NCBI GenBank assembly: GCA_963782255.1
Contig: CAWAIS010000001.1
Location: forward strand, 4,340,001 to 4,404,000
Length of the DNA: 64,000 nucleotides
Origin: Roseiarcus sp963782255
GTDB lineage: Bacteria > Pseudomonadota > Alphaproteobacteria > Rhizobiales > Beijerinckiaceae
Direction of reading: 5' to 3'
A program made the translations under genes and the position numbers. The notes under the pieces were generated by a model. It was not told the DNA's origin. It saw only the letters and a list, made by a program, of their open reading frames with translations, and ran no database searches. Positions 32,433 through 41,448 of the stretch are shown here, piece by piece; the stretch's first letter is position 1, and every line of letters begins with the position of its first letter.

Positions 32433-34751
32433 ATGAAAATTTATAGCGTGATGTTTGCCGCGGCGACGGCTCCCTTGTCGCTGCCCAGTTTGACGACAGG
32501 GCGAGGAGCAGCTGCATCATTCGCCGCCGGCGTGAGCCTTGCGCCGTCAGGCCGATACGTCGCACGTTTTATCGAAATCATTGTCTTTGCCATGTTACTG
32601 GCTTTGATTGCGCTTCCAGCGCCGGCCCGCGCCCAGACCATCACCCTGAGCTCGGTGACAGCGACCCCGGCCACCGTCCGGCCCGGACAAACGGTCGTTT
32701 TCAGGGCCACGGCGAAAGCCAATAAGAACGCCTCGGATTATCCTGTCGAATTTTCGTTGGTCCCCCCTGGCGCCTATGCTGCCACCACGCAAAAGGTATT
32801 CTTCCTAACGTTTCGGGCGGGCGCGCCCTTGACCGAAGCCTATGGCTGGACCGTGCCCGCCGGCACAAGCCCCGGAGTTTACAGCATGCAGGTCGCCGTG
32901 TTTAACCCGACTTGGAGCCGCTTGCTGGCCTTGAAGAGCACGGCGCTTACCATTTCGGCCGCTAGCGTGGCAGCGGCGCCGACGAATCTCGAGCCGCCGG
33001 TGGTCAGCGGCACAGCCCAGGTCGGCCAGGTCCTCACGTCAACGAGCGGAACCTGGACGGGCGCAACTTCCTTCGCATATCAGTGGGCCGGGAATACCGC
33101 GCCGATCGCTGGGGCGACGGCGGCGACGTACACCCCTGTTTCAAGCGATGCCGGACACACGCTGACAGCCACAGTTACGGCGACAGGATCGGGCGGCGCG
33201 ACGGCGTCAGCGGCCAGCGCCCCGACGGTGCCTATTGTGGCGGCCAGTAACAGTTCGCAAGCTAGCGGAGCGGTTTCGTTCGTCGCGCTCCACACCTATT
33301 ACATGTCGCCGACCGGTTCGGACAGCAACTCGGGGACTTCGCCCAGCTCGCCGTGGGCGACGCCGAACCACCCTGTGAGCTGCGGCGACGTCATTATCGC
33401 GGCGCCCGGCTCCTACGGCTCCATAGGATATTTCGGGAACGTGTCGAACTGCCCCTCTACGTCAGGCGGCATCGACGGGACCGGTGGCATCTACTTTGCT
33501 GTCTTGCTATGCGGCGGCACCGACCTGACAGGCTGCCCCGACGGCGGCGAGACGATCGCCGCGAGCAATTGGGCGGTCGAGGGATTTTCTGCAACCAATC
33601 CAACGGGCTTCTGTCATCTCGCGGATGGCAGCGCTACTGACACGACACAGTATGCTTTCATCGCCTTCATCAACGACATCGCGCACAATTGCGCCGACGG
33701 GTTCACGACCGGAGACGGCGGGAAAAACCATGACGTGCCGGGCAACGGGATCGACGAGTTCGCAGTCGTCGGCTCGATCGCTTGGAACGCCAATCTCGAT
33801 CCGATCTGCGTCGGCGCGATCGACGATCCCGGCCCGTCGCCGAGCTACCCATTTTCCGGAACGCACGTCATTTACTATGGAAGCTTCGCGATAAGTAATC
33901 TGCAGGCGAATGGTTGCTATGGCCACGACGGCGAGGGGATGTTTTTCGACACTTGGGATGCACACGGCTTCACCGGCCAGGGCGTCATCGAAAACAACAT
34001 CGTCGTGCAGAGCGCATTGTTCGGCATCGCGATCTTCACGCAGTCGAACAACTCGATTGCAGCGGGCGCGAACTATGTCGTAAGTAATACGGTATTTTCT
34101 AATAACGCGACGACAATCTCGAATATGTCGGATGCCGGATCAAACGTCGGCGACATAAACATTCAGATTGGCAACACGATCCCGATCTATCTTTACAACA
34201 ATATTTCGCGATCGAATTATGCGACGGTTGGCGGGCAGGCGGGTGGTGGCCCTGTTTATGCGCTCGGGCTCGGCGTCCTTGGTAACAATGTCGTCGTCGG
34301 CGATACCGGCGTCAATCCGGCCAACTCGCAAAATATTTTCTATGGCTTGCAGACGACATGTCCTTCGACCTGCCTTCCGAGCAGCACCGTCGCCTACGTC
34401 GAATCCTACGGAAATTCGCTCGGCCTCAATGTGTATGAGGACCCGGCGTTCGCCAATATGACTGATCTGCTCGCGAACCGGGTCGGAAATCCGACCTGCG
34501 CTGGCTTCGTCAATACAACGCAATGCATGGGCTGGAACGCCAACACGAAAGCCCTGACGACGCTCTCTGTCATTGGCGATCTGATTCCATCGGCGAGCGG
34601 GACGACCGGCAAGGGCTATCAACTGCCGTCTACGATCTGCGCATCGAATCCCCTCTATCCGACATGGCTCAAGGGCGTCGTTTATCTGCAATGGAGCGGC
34701 TCGGCGCTGACCGAGAACGCCGGGCTCGTCAACAAGCCGTGCGGTCTGTAG
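32433..34751 (+). CDS. Secreted right-handed beta-helix protein with Ig-like domain
   Basis: 772 residues. GGAGG lies 6 bp before the ATG at 32433. A hydrophobic helix (about 48-62, IIVFAMLLALIALPAPARA) ending in ARA fits a signal peptide preceded by an unusually long 45-residue N-region. Next come a domain of about 110 residues (TITLSSVTATPATVRPGQ...), an Ig-like module (about 180-275, the VSGTAQVGQVLTSTSGTW type with YQW) and then a beta-helix region (about 285-760) opening with YYMSPTGSDSNSGTSPSSPW, typical of DUF1565/pectate-lyase-fold surface proteins. Cys residues are frequent. Role is probably cell-surface carbohydrate binding or cleavage; no catalytic residues can be assigned. GC and flanking repeats suggest acquisition by transfer. 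Confidence 0.72.
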   Translation: MKIYSVMFAAATAPLSLPSLTTGRGAAASFAAGVSLAPSGRYVARFIEIIVFAMLLALIALPAPARAQTITLSSVTATPATVRPGQTVVFRATAKANKNASDYPVEFSLVPPGAYAATTQKVFFLTFRAGAPLTEAYGWTVPAGTSPGVYSMQVAVFNPTWSRLLALKSTALTISAASVAAAPTNLEPPVVSGTAQVGQVLTSTSGTWTGATSFAYQWAGNTAPIAGATAATYTPVSSDAGHTLTATVTATGSGGATASAASAPTVPIVAASNSSQASGAVSFVALHTYYMSPTGSDSNSGTSPSSPWATPNHPVSCGDVIIAAPGSYGSIGYFGNVSNCPSTSGGIDGTGGIYFAVLLCGGTDLTGCPDGGETIAASNWAVEGFSATNPTGFCHLADGSATDTTQYAFIAFINDIAHNCADGFTTGDGGKNHDVPGNGIDEFAVVGSIAWNANLDPICVGAIDDPGPSPSYPFSGTHVIYYGSFAISNLQANGCYGHDGEGMFFDTWDAHGFTGQGVIENNIVVQSALFGIAIFTQSNNSIAAGANYVVSNTVFSNNATTISNMSDAGSNVGDINIQIGNTIPIYLYNNISRSNYATVGGQAGGGPVYALGLGVLGNNVVVGDTGVNPANSQNIFYGLQTTCPSTCLPSSTVAYVESYGNSLGLNVYEDPAFANMTDLLANRVGNPTCAGFVNTTQCMGWNANTKALTTLSVIGDLIPSASGTTGKGYQLPSTICASNPLYPTWLKGVVYLQWSGSALTENAGLVNKPCGL

Positions 34752-35081
34752 AATTTATTTCAACATGCTATCCTTGGAGCACAAGCGTGCGCTGCGAGGA
34801 ATGATATGACGCCCTCGCAGCGCATCGCGCACCTTCTCATCGCGCCGTCGAGGACGAGGTAAGGAAAGGGCTCTGCGACGGTTGTCCAGCCACGCGCTCG
34901 CCACCAGCCCGAGCGCGCCATCCAGCACAACGCCCCAGCTCAGAGCCCTCCTTCTCGGAACCCTGCTTTAATGTCATCGGATCGACAGCAAGAGGTTGTC
35001 TTCGAGCAAAGGCGCTCCTTCGGAAAAAGGTGGCATCCCACTTCTGCGACGTGCCCCATCGGGATCCGCGATGTCCGGTTC
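34752..35081. other. Intergenic region with a hairpin
   Basis: 330 bp without a gene. A perfect 12-bp inverted repeat (TGCGCTGCGAGG, 34788-34799, and CCTCGCAGCGCA, 34813-34824, 13-nt loop) lies 37 bp after the beta-helix stop and may end its transcript, although no T-run follows. Confidence 0.5.
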
Positions 35082-35440
35082 ACTGAAGGGTTTCAGACGC
35101 CGGCCCTTTCGGACGGTCGTGCGAGACGCGGGGGCCGGCGTTTGAAAGCCTCGTAAGGAGGAAACCGCGGGGAGGAAGGGCGCTGTTTGACCGAGCGCGG
35201 CCTATGGGGATTTGAGGATCGCGGTCGGATCGCCGATTTGGGGGCGGTGGCGGAAGGCGGTCGGTTTCATCGTCGGGAGCCGAGACGACGGGCTTCTTGT
35301 CGGGCGCGGATGAGGGCGACGGGGATGGGCTCGGCGGCTGGAGAGCCTGTGCGGACGTCGGGAGGACGTCGCGTTCCTGCTCCGGCGTGCGGCTGGAGGC
35401 GAGGGGAAGCGGCGCTGCGAGGCGGGACGCGCGGCGTCGG

Positions 35441-36658
35441 TCATGACGTGTCGATCCTGATCCGGCTTGGGGAAGGCGATCGCGCGGGGCGCGGCCCTTC
35501 GAACGTCTCGACAATGATCATCCGGCCGCCGCAGCAGGGGCAGCGCCGCGCCGGCGAAACGGCTTCGGCCTGGCCGTCGGTCTCGGCGTGCGAGCCCTCG
35601 GGTGCAGCCTCGGGCGCGGCGAGCGCCTGGCGGACGCGCTCGATGTTGCTGGCTCGGACCGCGCCGGCGAAGAGGCCGTAGTGTCGGATGCGGTGGAAGC
35701 CGCTCGGCAGCACGTGCAGGAGAAAGCGGCGGATGAACTCGTGGGCCGCGAGCGTCATGGTCTTGAACCGGTCGCGGCCTTCGACCCGATAGTCCTTCCA
35801 CTTGAATGTGACGCCCTTGTCGTCCAGCTCCATGAGCCTGGAGTTCGAGATCGCGACGCGGTGGGTGTAGCGGGCGAGATAGGCGAGCACGGCCTTCGGC
35901 CCGGCGAACGGCCTCTTGGCATAGACGATCCATTCCGATCGGCGCAGCGGCGCGAGGACGGCGTCGAAGGCGGGCTTGACAGCGAGCGGCGCAAGGTCGC
36001 CGAAGAAGGCGAGGCGTCCGGCCGCATGCAGGCCCGCGATGCCTTCGAGGAAGAGCCGGCGGAACAGGCGCGAGAGCACGCGCACGGGCAGGAAGAAGCC
36101 GGGCTTGCAGGCGATCCAGCGCGATCCGTCCAGCGACAGGCCGCCGCCGGGAACGATGACGTGGACGTGCGGATGGTGGGTCAGCGCCGAGCCCCAGGTG
36201 TGCAGTACGGCGGTCAGGCCGATGCGCGCGCCCAGATGCTTCGGGTCGGCCGCGATCGTGGTCAGCGTCTGGGCGGCGGTCCTGAACAGGAGGTCGTAGA
36301 CGGGGGACTTGTTCTGGAACGCGACGGCGCCGATCGACGCCGGCAGGGTGAAGACGACGTGGTAATAGGGAACCGGCAGGAGTTCGGCCTCGCGGTCTTC
36401 GAGCCATTCCCTCGCCGCGGCCGCCTGGCACTTCGGGCAGTGGCGATTGCGGCAGGAATTGTAGGAGATCCGTTCGTGCGCACAGTCCTCGCAGCGCTCG
36501 ACGTGTCCGCCGAGCGCGGCTGTGCGACAGGTCTCGATCGCCAACATGACCTTCAACTGGTCGAGGCTCACGTGACCGGCGTTGGCCATTCGCCACGCCG
36601 CCCCGTGGGCGCGAAAGACGTCGGCGACCTCCAGGTGGTGACCCGGTGGCCGCGCCAT
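35441..36658 (-). CDS. tnpA: IS91-family HUH transposase (copy 2)
   Basis: Predicted protein identical to that of copy 1 (405 residues): zinc cluster, HPHVHV HUH motif, YLARY paired tyrosines and C-terminal CPCC knuckle all intact. Presumed active, since both full-length copies have kept the same sequence. Confidence 0.9.
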   Translation of the reverse strand: MARPPGHHLEVADVFRAHGAAWRMANAGHVSLDQLKVMLAIETCRTAALGGHVERCEDCAHERISYNSCRNRHCPKCQAAAAREWLEDREAELLPVPYYHVVFTLPASIGAVAFQNKSPVYDLLFRTAAQTLTTIAADPKHLGARIGLTAVLHTWGSALTHHPHVHVIVPGGGLSLDGSRWIACKPGFFLPVRVLSRLFRRLFLEGIAGLHAAGRLAFFGDLAPLAVKPAFDAVLAPLRRSEWIVYAKRPFAGPKAVLAYLARYTHRVAISNSRLMELDDKGVTFKWKDYRVEGRDRFKTMTLAAHEFIRRFLLHVLPSGFHRIRHYGLFAGAVRASNIERVRQALAAPEAAPEGSHAETDGQAEAVSPARRCPCCGGRMIIVETFEGPRPARSPSPSRIRIDTS

Positions 36659-36668
36659 GCGGCCGCGG

Positions 36669-37544
36669 TCAGTCGGCCGACTTTCGCTTCGCCAGGTTGA
36701 CGCCGAGCCGCTCGAGCGGGCTCTTGACGTCGCGGATCGTGTTGACCGCGACCTGGGTGTAGAGCGCGGTCGTCTCGAGCTTGGCGTGGCCGAGCAACAC
36801 CTGGATCACGCGAATGTCGACGTCCTGCTCGAGCAGATGGGTGGCGAAGCTGTGCCGCAGCGTATGCGGCGACACGCGCTTGGAGATGCCGGCCAGGTCT
36901 TTGGCGGCGGTGACGGCGCGATTGAGCTGACGGGCGGTGATCGGGTTGACCGGGTTTTGGCCGGGGAACAGCCAGGCCCGCGGCCGCGCCGCATGCCACC
37001 ATGCGCGCAACAGTTCGAGCAGTTGCGGCGACAGCATCACATAGCGATCCCGCTGCCCTTTGCCCTGCTCGACCCGAAGCGTCATGCGCTGGCTGTCGAT
37101 GTCGGACACCTTCAGGTGCGCGACCTCGGACACGCGCAGGCCCGCGCCGTAGGCGACGCTGAGCGCGGCCTTGTACTTCAGGCCCGGCGCGGCTTCGAGC
37201 AGGAGCGCGACCTCTTCCTGGCTGAGCACGACCGGCGCCCTGCGCGGCTTGTTCACGATCGTCAGAGGACGAACGAGGTCTGGCCGTTCGAGCGTCACGG
37301 TGAAGAAGAACCGAAGCGCGGTGACGGCGGCGTTGATCGAACCTGGGCTGATCTGCTGCTGCGCCAGATGCAACTGAAAGCGGCGAAGGTCCTCCTTCGT
37401 CGCCGTATCGGGCGACCGGCCCAGGAAGGCCGTAAAGGTCCTGACGTGCCGGACGTAGTCCTTCTGCACCTTCTCCTTGAACCGACGCGCCGTCATGTCG
37501 TCGATCATGCGCTGACGCAGCGGGTTGATGGGCTTGTCGGACAT
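36669..37544 (-). CDS. Tyrosine recombinase of IS91 element (copy 2)
   Basis: Identical in predicted sequence to the copy 1 recombinase (291 residues, R-H-x-x-R-H-Y residues complete). The leader hairpin at 37557-37595 has the single base change that separates the two copies; it lies in the unpaired side of the outer stem and should not disturb folding. Confidence 0.88.
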   Translation of the reverse strand: MSDKPINPLRQRMIDDMTARRFKEKVQKDYVRHVRTFTAFLGRSPDTATKEDLRRFQLHLAQQQISPGSINAAVTALRFFFTVTLERPDLVRPLTIVNKPRRAPVVLSQEEVALLLEAAPGLKYKAALSVAYGAGLRVSEVAHLKVSDIDSQRMTLRVEQGKGQRDRYVMLSPQLLELLRAWWHAARPRAWLFPGQNPVNPITARQLNRAVTAAKDLAGISKRVSPHTLRHSFATHLLEQDVDIRVIQVLLGHAKLETTALYTQVAVNTIRDVKSPLERLGVNLAKRKSAD

Positions 37545-37661
37545 CGCGAAAAGCTCCTGTCTCCCATGGGGTTGAACCCCATGATTTTGAGACAGTCCTG
37601 GCCTCGTCCGACCCAGCTTCCCGCGCTGCCCTCGCCGCAGCTACCGCGCGAGCGGTTTAGA

Positions 37662-38988
37662 TTCTATGGGCGCGCGGCGGGCGTTGGCGCCTTCGTCGCG
37701 GCAACCAAACGATGGAGCGCCCCTATGTCAAAGCAGAACGACTTGAGCAAATGCGTCGTCGCGCTCGAGCAAGACGCGACATTGATCGCCGTGGTCGAGA
37801 TGGGCCAGTCGAGTTGGCTGGTCGCGGGCATCGTGCCGGGACTCGATCGCTATCCCTTGAAGAAACTTAGCCCAGACCGCGACGCGCTGCTGCAGCTTCT
37901 GCATCGCTGGCGCAACGAAGCGGCGAAGCGCGGCCACGCGATCGACCGGATCGCCGTTGCCTACGAGGCAGGCCGCGATGGCTTCTGGCTGGCGCGCTGG
38001 CTGCGTTCCCAATCCATCGAAGCCTATGTGATCCACCCGTCGAGCGTCCCGGTGTCGCGCGAGCACCGAAGGGTGAAGACGGATCGGCTCGACACAGAGC
38101 TCCTCAAGCGCGCCTTCCTCGGCTGGCTGCGCGGCGAACCGAAGCATTGCAGCATGGCGGCCATCCCCGCGCTCGAGGACGAGGATGCGAGACGACCCAG
38201 CCGCGAGCGTCAGGTCCTGGTCGGAGAGCGCACACGCATCGTCAACCGCCTGAAGGCCAATCTCGCCCGGCTCGGCATTCGCGGCTTCCGGCCCAATCTC
38301 GCTCGGGCGCCAAGCCAGCTTGAAGCCCTGCGCACGCCGGAGGGCGTCGCCATACCTACGAACACGTTGGCCGAGATGCGGCGCGACCTGGACCGCCTGC
38401 GCTTCGTCAAGCAGCAGATCAAGGAGATCGAGAAGACCCGCACCGAGCGTCTGGCGAAGACGCCAGACGAGCCACGCCATGCGTCGGCGCATGTCCTTAC
38501 ACGCGTGGTCGGCGTCGGCGTCGAGTCCGCGGACATGCTTATCCAGGAGGTGTTCTCGCGGGAGATCCGGGACCGTAGGGCACTGGCGCGCTATGCCGGG
38601 CTCACCGGAGCTCCAGACGAGAGCGGGCAAAGACGGCGCGAGCGGGAACTCGCCAAAGCAGGCAACGCTCGGGTGCGCCGCGGGATGATCGAACTCGCCT
38701 GGGGTCATCTGGTGCACCAGAAGGGCAGCCCGCTCAGCGCATGGTATCGGAGGCGAACGTCGGACTCACGGCGGGGCGTGCGCAAGACAATGATCGTCGC
38801 GCTCGCGCGCAAGCTCCTCATCGCGCTGTGGCGGCTCGCCACGACCGGCGAAGCGCCGGAAGGTCTGCTGCTTCGCCCGGCAGCGTAGCCACAACGGAGT
38901 TGCTGCAGGCGAGCGTCACGACGGTGCCCGACCTGTAGACGACGGCCCGAGGCGGCGGCAACCCGACATGGACTATGGCCTTCGCGCC
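37662..38988 (+). mobile_element. IS110-family element
   Basis: Transposase gene plus short non-coding ends: about 63 bp on the left, abutting IS91 copy 2, and about 100 bp on the right. GCGGTTTAGA occurs at both edges (37652-37661 and 38989-38998), which may mark the insertion boundary. IS110 elements lack ordinary terminal inverted repeats, so the limits are tentative. Confidence 0.6.
37725..38888 (+). CDS. IS110-family transposase
   Basis: 387 residues from the ATG at 37725. The N-terminal DEDD (RuvC-like) domain has VVALEQD, AVAYEAG-type IAVAYEAGRDGFWLAR and KTDRLDTELLKRAFL; the C-terminal transposase_20 domain has VVGVGVESADMLIQE, RRALARYAGLTG and GNARVRRGMIELAW with the Ser-containing segment expected for the catalytic serine. 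The first acidic position reads LEQD where many relatives have D-x-A/S-K, as in the rhizobial subgroup of this family. Recent work shows that IS110 enzymes are guided by an RNA from the non-coding ends. A longer open frame that starts inside IS91 copy 2 is an artefact. Confidence 0.88.
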   Translation: MSKQNDLSKCVVALEQDATLIAVVEMGQSSWLVAGIVPGLDRYPLKKLSPDRDALLQLLHRWRNEAAKRGHAIDRIAVAYEAGRDGFWLARWLRSQSIEAYVIHPSSVPVSREHRRVKTDRLDTELLKRAFLGWLRGEPKHCSMAAIPALEDEDARRPSRERQVLVGERTRIVNRLKANLARLGIRGFRPNLARAPSQLEALRTPEGVAIPTNTLAEMRRDLDRLRFVKQQIKEIEKTRTERLAKTPDEPRHASAHVLTRVVGVGVESADMLIQEVFSREIRDRRALARYAGLTGAPDESGQRRRERELAKAGNARVRRGMIELAWGHLVHQKGSPLSAWYRRRTSDSRRGVRKTMIVALARKLLIALWRLATTGEAPEGLLLRPAA

Positions 38989-39657
38989 GCGGTTTAGAAT
39001 GGGCCCGCCCCTCGGAGCTTTGCCGCCGATGCGCATGACTGCATCATGGTGCGACCTTCGTGGTCGGCCGAATACAAGTTCGTGACGCGCGACGCGCGCC
39101 CAATGGCGAGCTCCCCTCGGTATCGTCGCCGCTGTCGAAACTGAACTGAACGAGCGGGACACACCCGTGTCGCCCGACTGAGGAAGCTTGACGCTGTGCT
39201 CGGGCCCCTCAAGGCAAGTCGCTCCGCGATGGCCTTCGGCCACCCTTGACGGCCACTGCGCGCAGTGTCCGAAGGAAAGTCAGGTCGGGACGAGGAGATG
39301 TCGCGGGCCAATCGAACAAGGAGATGCTCGCTATCGCCACCCTTGACAGCAATCGCCCCATACAAGTCCTTACGTCAATTGCGGGCGTTCCACTGGCGAC
39401 GACCGTAGGAGCGGAATCCGCCCTTTCGCGACACTCCTGTTCGGACTTTGACCGCTACGACCAACCCCCGCCAACAGATAACGCTATGAGCGCCCAAATG
39501 TCCGAGGATCAATTCTTCAGGCTTTGTGCGCCGCCCCCGAAAGCGCGCACCCAGCGTGGGCGCGTTCGTCGCGCAGGTTGCTGATGGATTCCATGGTTCC
39601 GCGGGAATAAGACGTTGGCGGATGAGCCAACGCCAATTCCGTGTTGTTCGGATCAGG
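38889..39657. other. Non-coding accessory region downstream of IS110
   Basis: About 770 bp with no gene I can support; open frames on both strands lack ribosome sites and family signatures. The AATCCGCCCTTTCGCGACA motif (39417-39435) is shared with 13238-13256. The first 100 bp are the presumed right end of the IS110 element. Confidence 0.5.
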
Positions 39658-39900
39658 TCACTGGCGCGGAACGCACCGCCAGCTCGACCTGATCCTTTGG
39701 AAATCGCTCCAGTTGTCCCAGTCGTGGACGGCGACGAGGCCGTATCTGCCGCATTCTTTCTGCGCCTCAGCCGCGAATTCGGACGGAGGCGGAAACGTGA
39801 CGCTGTGCGGGGGATTTGGATAATAGAGGAAGGTAACCCATCTTTCCTGGGCGCAGCCCGACAGGGCGAGCAGCACGCCGATCAAAGAGACAATCCGCAT
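39658..39900 (-). CDS. Small lipoprotein
   Basis: 80 residues from the ATG at 39900. The N-terminus MRIVSLIGVLLALSGC is a clear lipoprotein signal with lipobox LSGC (Cys 16), so the mature protein is lipid-anchored. The mature part has aromatic residues (WVTFLYYPNPP) and two more cysteines (about 50 and 77) that could pair. I do not recognise the family. It is followed by no same-strand partner. Confidence 0.65.
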   Translation of the reverse strand: MRIVSLIGVLLALSGCAQERWVTFLYYPNPPHSVTFPPPSEFAAEAQKECGRYGLVAVHDWDNWSDFQRIRSSWRCVPRQ

Positions 39901-40194
39901 CAATCGCCCCACGCCTGAAAGCCCCGGCTGGCCATTCGGCCCAGCTCGAATCCGCGGGCCGCACTCTGCCCGTCCGGGGGGCATGACGCAAGCTTTTCGA
40001 CCCTGAGCCGTTCGGTCAGGCTCTATGAAGACGCCTACGAGCCGCCCGCAGACGCGGTCTTCGGCCGACTGCGGGCGCCTCCGCCGATCTCACATGAACG
40101 CACCCAGCGATCATTGCGGATCGCAGTGCCGGGGTGTCGGAAGCGGCCGCTCGGGCAGCAGCGTGCACAGACCAAATTAAAAATCGACGCGGCG

Positions 40195-40794
40195 CTACGC
40201 CTCGGCCGGCCAACTGGCGCCGAGAGTGAGTGCGCCCGCGCCGCACCGCCTAAGGCAATTGAGCGCTGCGGCCAGCTTGACGCCGGCAGGATGAACGTTG
40301 TCCGTCGAAAAGAAAAAGACCGACCCAGAATGCGGGTTCGGCGCGCCGGGGACGAAGATCGAGACGCGGCCGCCGCTCAGCGCTTCGATTTGAACGCCGA
40401 GCTGCCATCCCCCTTCCATGGGCACGAATACCACGGGAAGCTCCGCGATGTCGGCGACGCCGAGCGCGCTTGCGCTCTCCTGCTTGAGATAGTCGTAACC
40501 AGGAATCTTCGACAGCAGCGAAGCCTCCAATGCGTTGACGAGGCGTTGCGCGATCACGGTGTGGGCGACGAGCCCAGCAAGAAGGCAGACGAGCGCGACC
40601 ATCGCGATCGAAAGCGCCGTCGCCGCGCCAGCGCTAAAGTCCGAAGCGGCTGGAACATAGCCCAAAACGGCATTTGAGACCTTTTTCGCGTAGTCGAACG
40701 CCTTGGCGAGGATCACGATCAGCACAACGATCGGCGCCAGAAAAAAGAGGCCGCCGACTACCGTCGTCCGTACGAATTGAGCGATCGTTTTCAT
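40195..40794 (-). CDS. DUF502 family membrane protein
   Basis: 199 residues with two membrane helices (about 10-30, TVVGGLFFLAPIVVLIVIL, and 57-78, ALSIAMVALVCLLAGLVA) and the DUF502 features: GLFFLAPI near the start, the KIPGYDYLKQ segment after the second helix and the VVFVPMEGGWQLG strand. The family is widespread in alphaproteobacteria and plants; function unknown. Its C-terminal 30 residues (CLRRCGAGALTLG) are typical of a soluble tail. Stands alone. Confidence 0.8.
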   Translation of the reverse strand: MKTIAQFVRTTVVGGLFFLAPIVVLIVILAKAFDYAKKVSNAVLGYVPAASDFSAGAATALSIAMVALVCLLAGLVAHTVIAQRLVNALEASLLSKIPGYDYLKQESASALGVADIAELPVVFVPMEGGWQLGVQIEALSGGRVSIFVPGAPNPHSGSVFFFSTDNVHPAGVKLAAALNCLRRCGAGALTLGASWPAEA

Positions 40795-40862
40795 GGATGA
40801 TCTTCCTCTCCGTTAGTGGCGTTGCACGACCAGCTCGGAAAGGAGCCCCGTGCCTATAGCGA

Positions 40863-41384
40863 TCAAGGGTAGCGCAGAGTGACATGGACGACAGGGCCCT
40901 CGCGCCTTGTGTTCATCGCGAGGCCGCTGCGCTTGAACACATTCAGCATGGCGACATTTTCCGGGAGGACCTCGGCGATGAGCTCATGAAGTCCGGCTTC
41001 ACGGCCGAGGGTTGCGAGATGACGCATCAATGCTGAGCCGATGCCCAGGCCCTGATACGCGTCGATGATCGCGAACGCGACCTCGGCTTGACCGGGCTGG
41101 ACGACAACATACCGCCCGCCGCCGACAATCGTCAGCTGGCCGGCGTCGTTGGCCACCGCCACCAAAGCGATGTGGTTGACGAAGTCGATATCGAGGAAAT
41201 AGTCCGTCTCCTTCTCCGAAAACTCGCGCCTGACCGCGAAAAAGCGACGGTAAAGCGACCCCGAGCTGGATCGCGCGATCGCCGCGAGCATGCCTTCGCG
41301 GTCCTCCGGACGCTGGGCGCGGATCGTGATCGTGCGCCCGTCACGCAACGTCTCGGTCACTGAATAGTTGGCGGCGTCGAGCAT
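40863..41384 (-). CDS. GNAT family N-acetyltransferase
   Basis: 173 residues; start at 41384 (MLDAANYSVTETL) after AGGTGG. The acetyl-CoA pyrophosphate loop is IIDAYQGLGIGSALMRHL (Q-x-x-G-x-G/A motif, about 108-125), followed by LHELIAEVLPENVAMLNVFKRSG, the usual motif B. Related sequences (RAQRPEDREGM..., SSGSLYRRFFAVRREFSE) match the GNAT domain that is also found at the C-terminus of acyl-CoA synthetase-like protein acetyltransferases, so protein acetylation is one possibility; substrate otherwise unknown. Confidence 0.85.
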   Translation of the reverse strand: MLDAANYSVTETLRDGRTITIRAQRPEDREGMLAAIARSSSGSLYRRFFAVRREFSEKETDYFLDIDFVNHIALVAVANDAGQLTIVGGGRYVVVQPGQAEVAFAIIDAYQGLGIGSALMRHLATLGREAGLHELIAEVLPENVAMLNVFKRSGLAMNTRREGPVVHVTLRYP

Positions 41385-41448
41385 GACCGAACCACCTATC
41401 AACTCGCTGCAACGTGGCTGCCGAATTCGATCCGCGAGTGAGCGAGTT

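Larger units (their letters stand above)
35082..37660 (-). mobile_element. IS91-family element with tyrosine recombinase, copy 2
   Basis: 2579 bp, same orientation as copy 1 and apparently identical to it except at 37587. Its ori-type end is again flanked by GTTC (35078-35081). At the other end TTTAG (37656-37660) runs straight into an IS110 element, replacing the ~23 bp that copies 1 and 3 share beyond this point. Confidence 0.85.

Noticed and set aside
10607..37660. IS91 copies 1 and 2 as a composite transposon
   Set aside because: The enclosed genes are mostly conserved chromosomal functions such as murI, pepN and tag; no resistance or cargo genes.
36657..38888. 743-codon frame spanning IS91 copy 2 and IS110
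   Set aside because: The N-terminal 356 codons are antisense to the IS91 recombinase; only the part from 37725 is the IS110 transposase.
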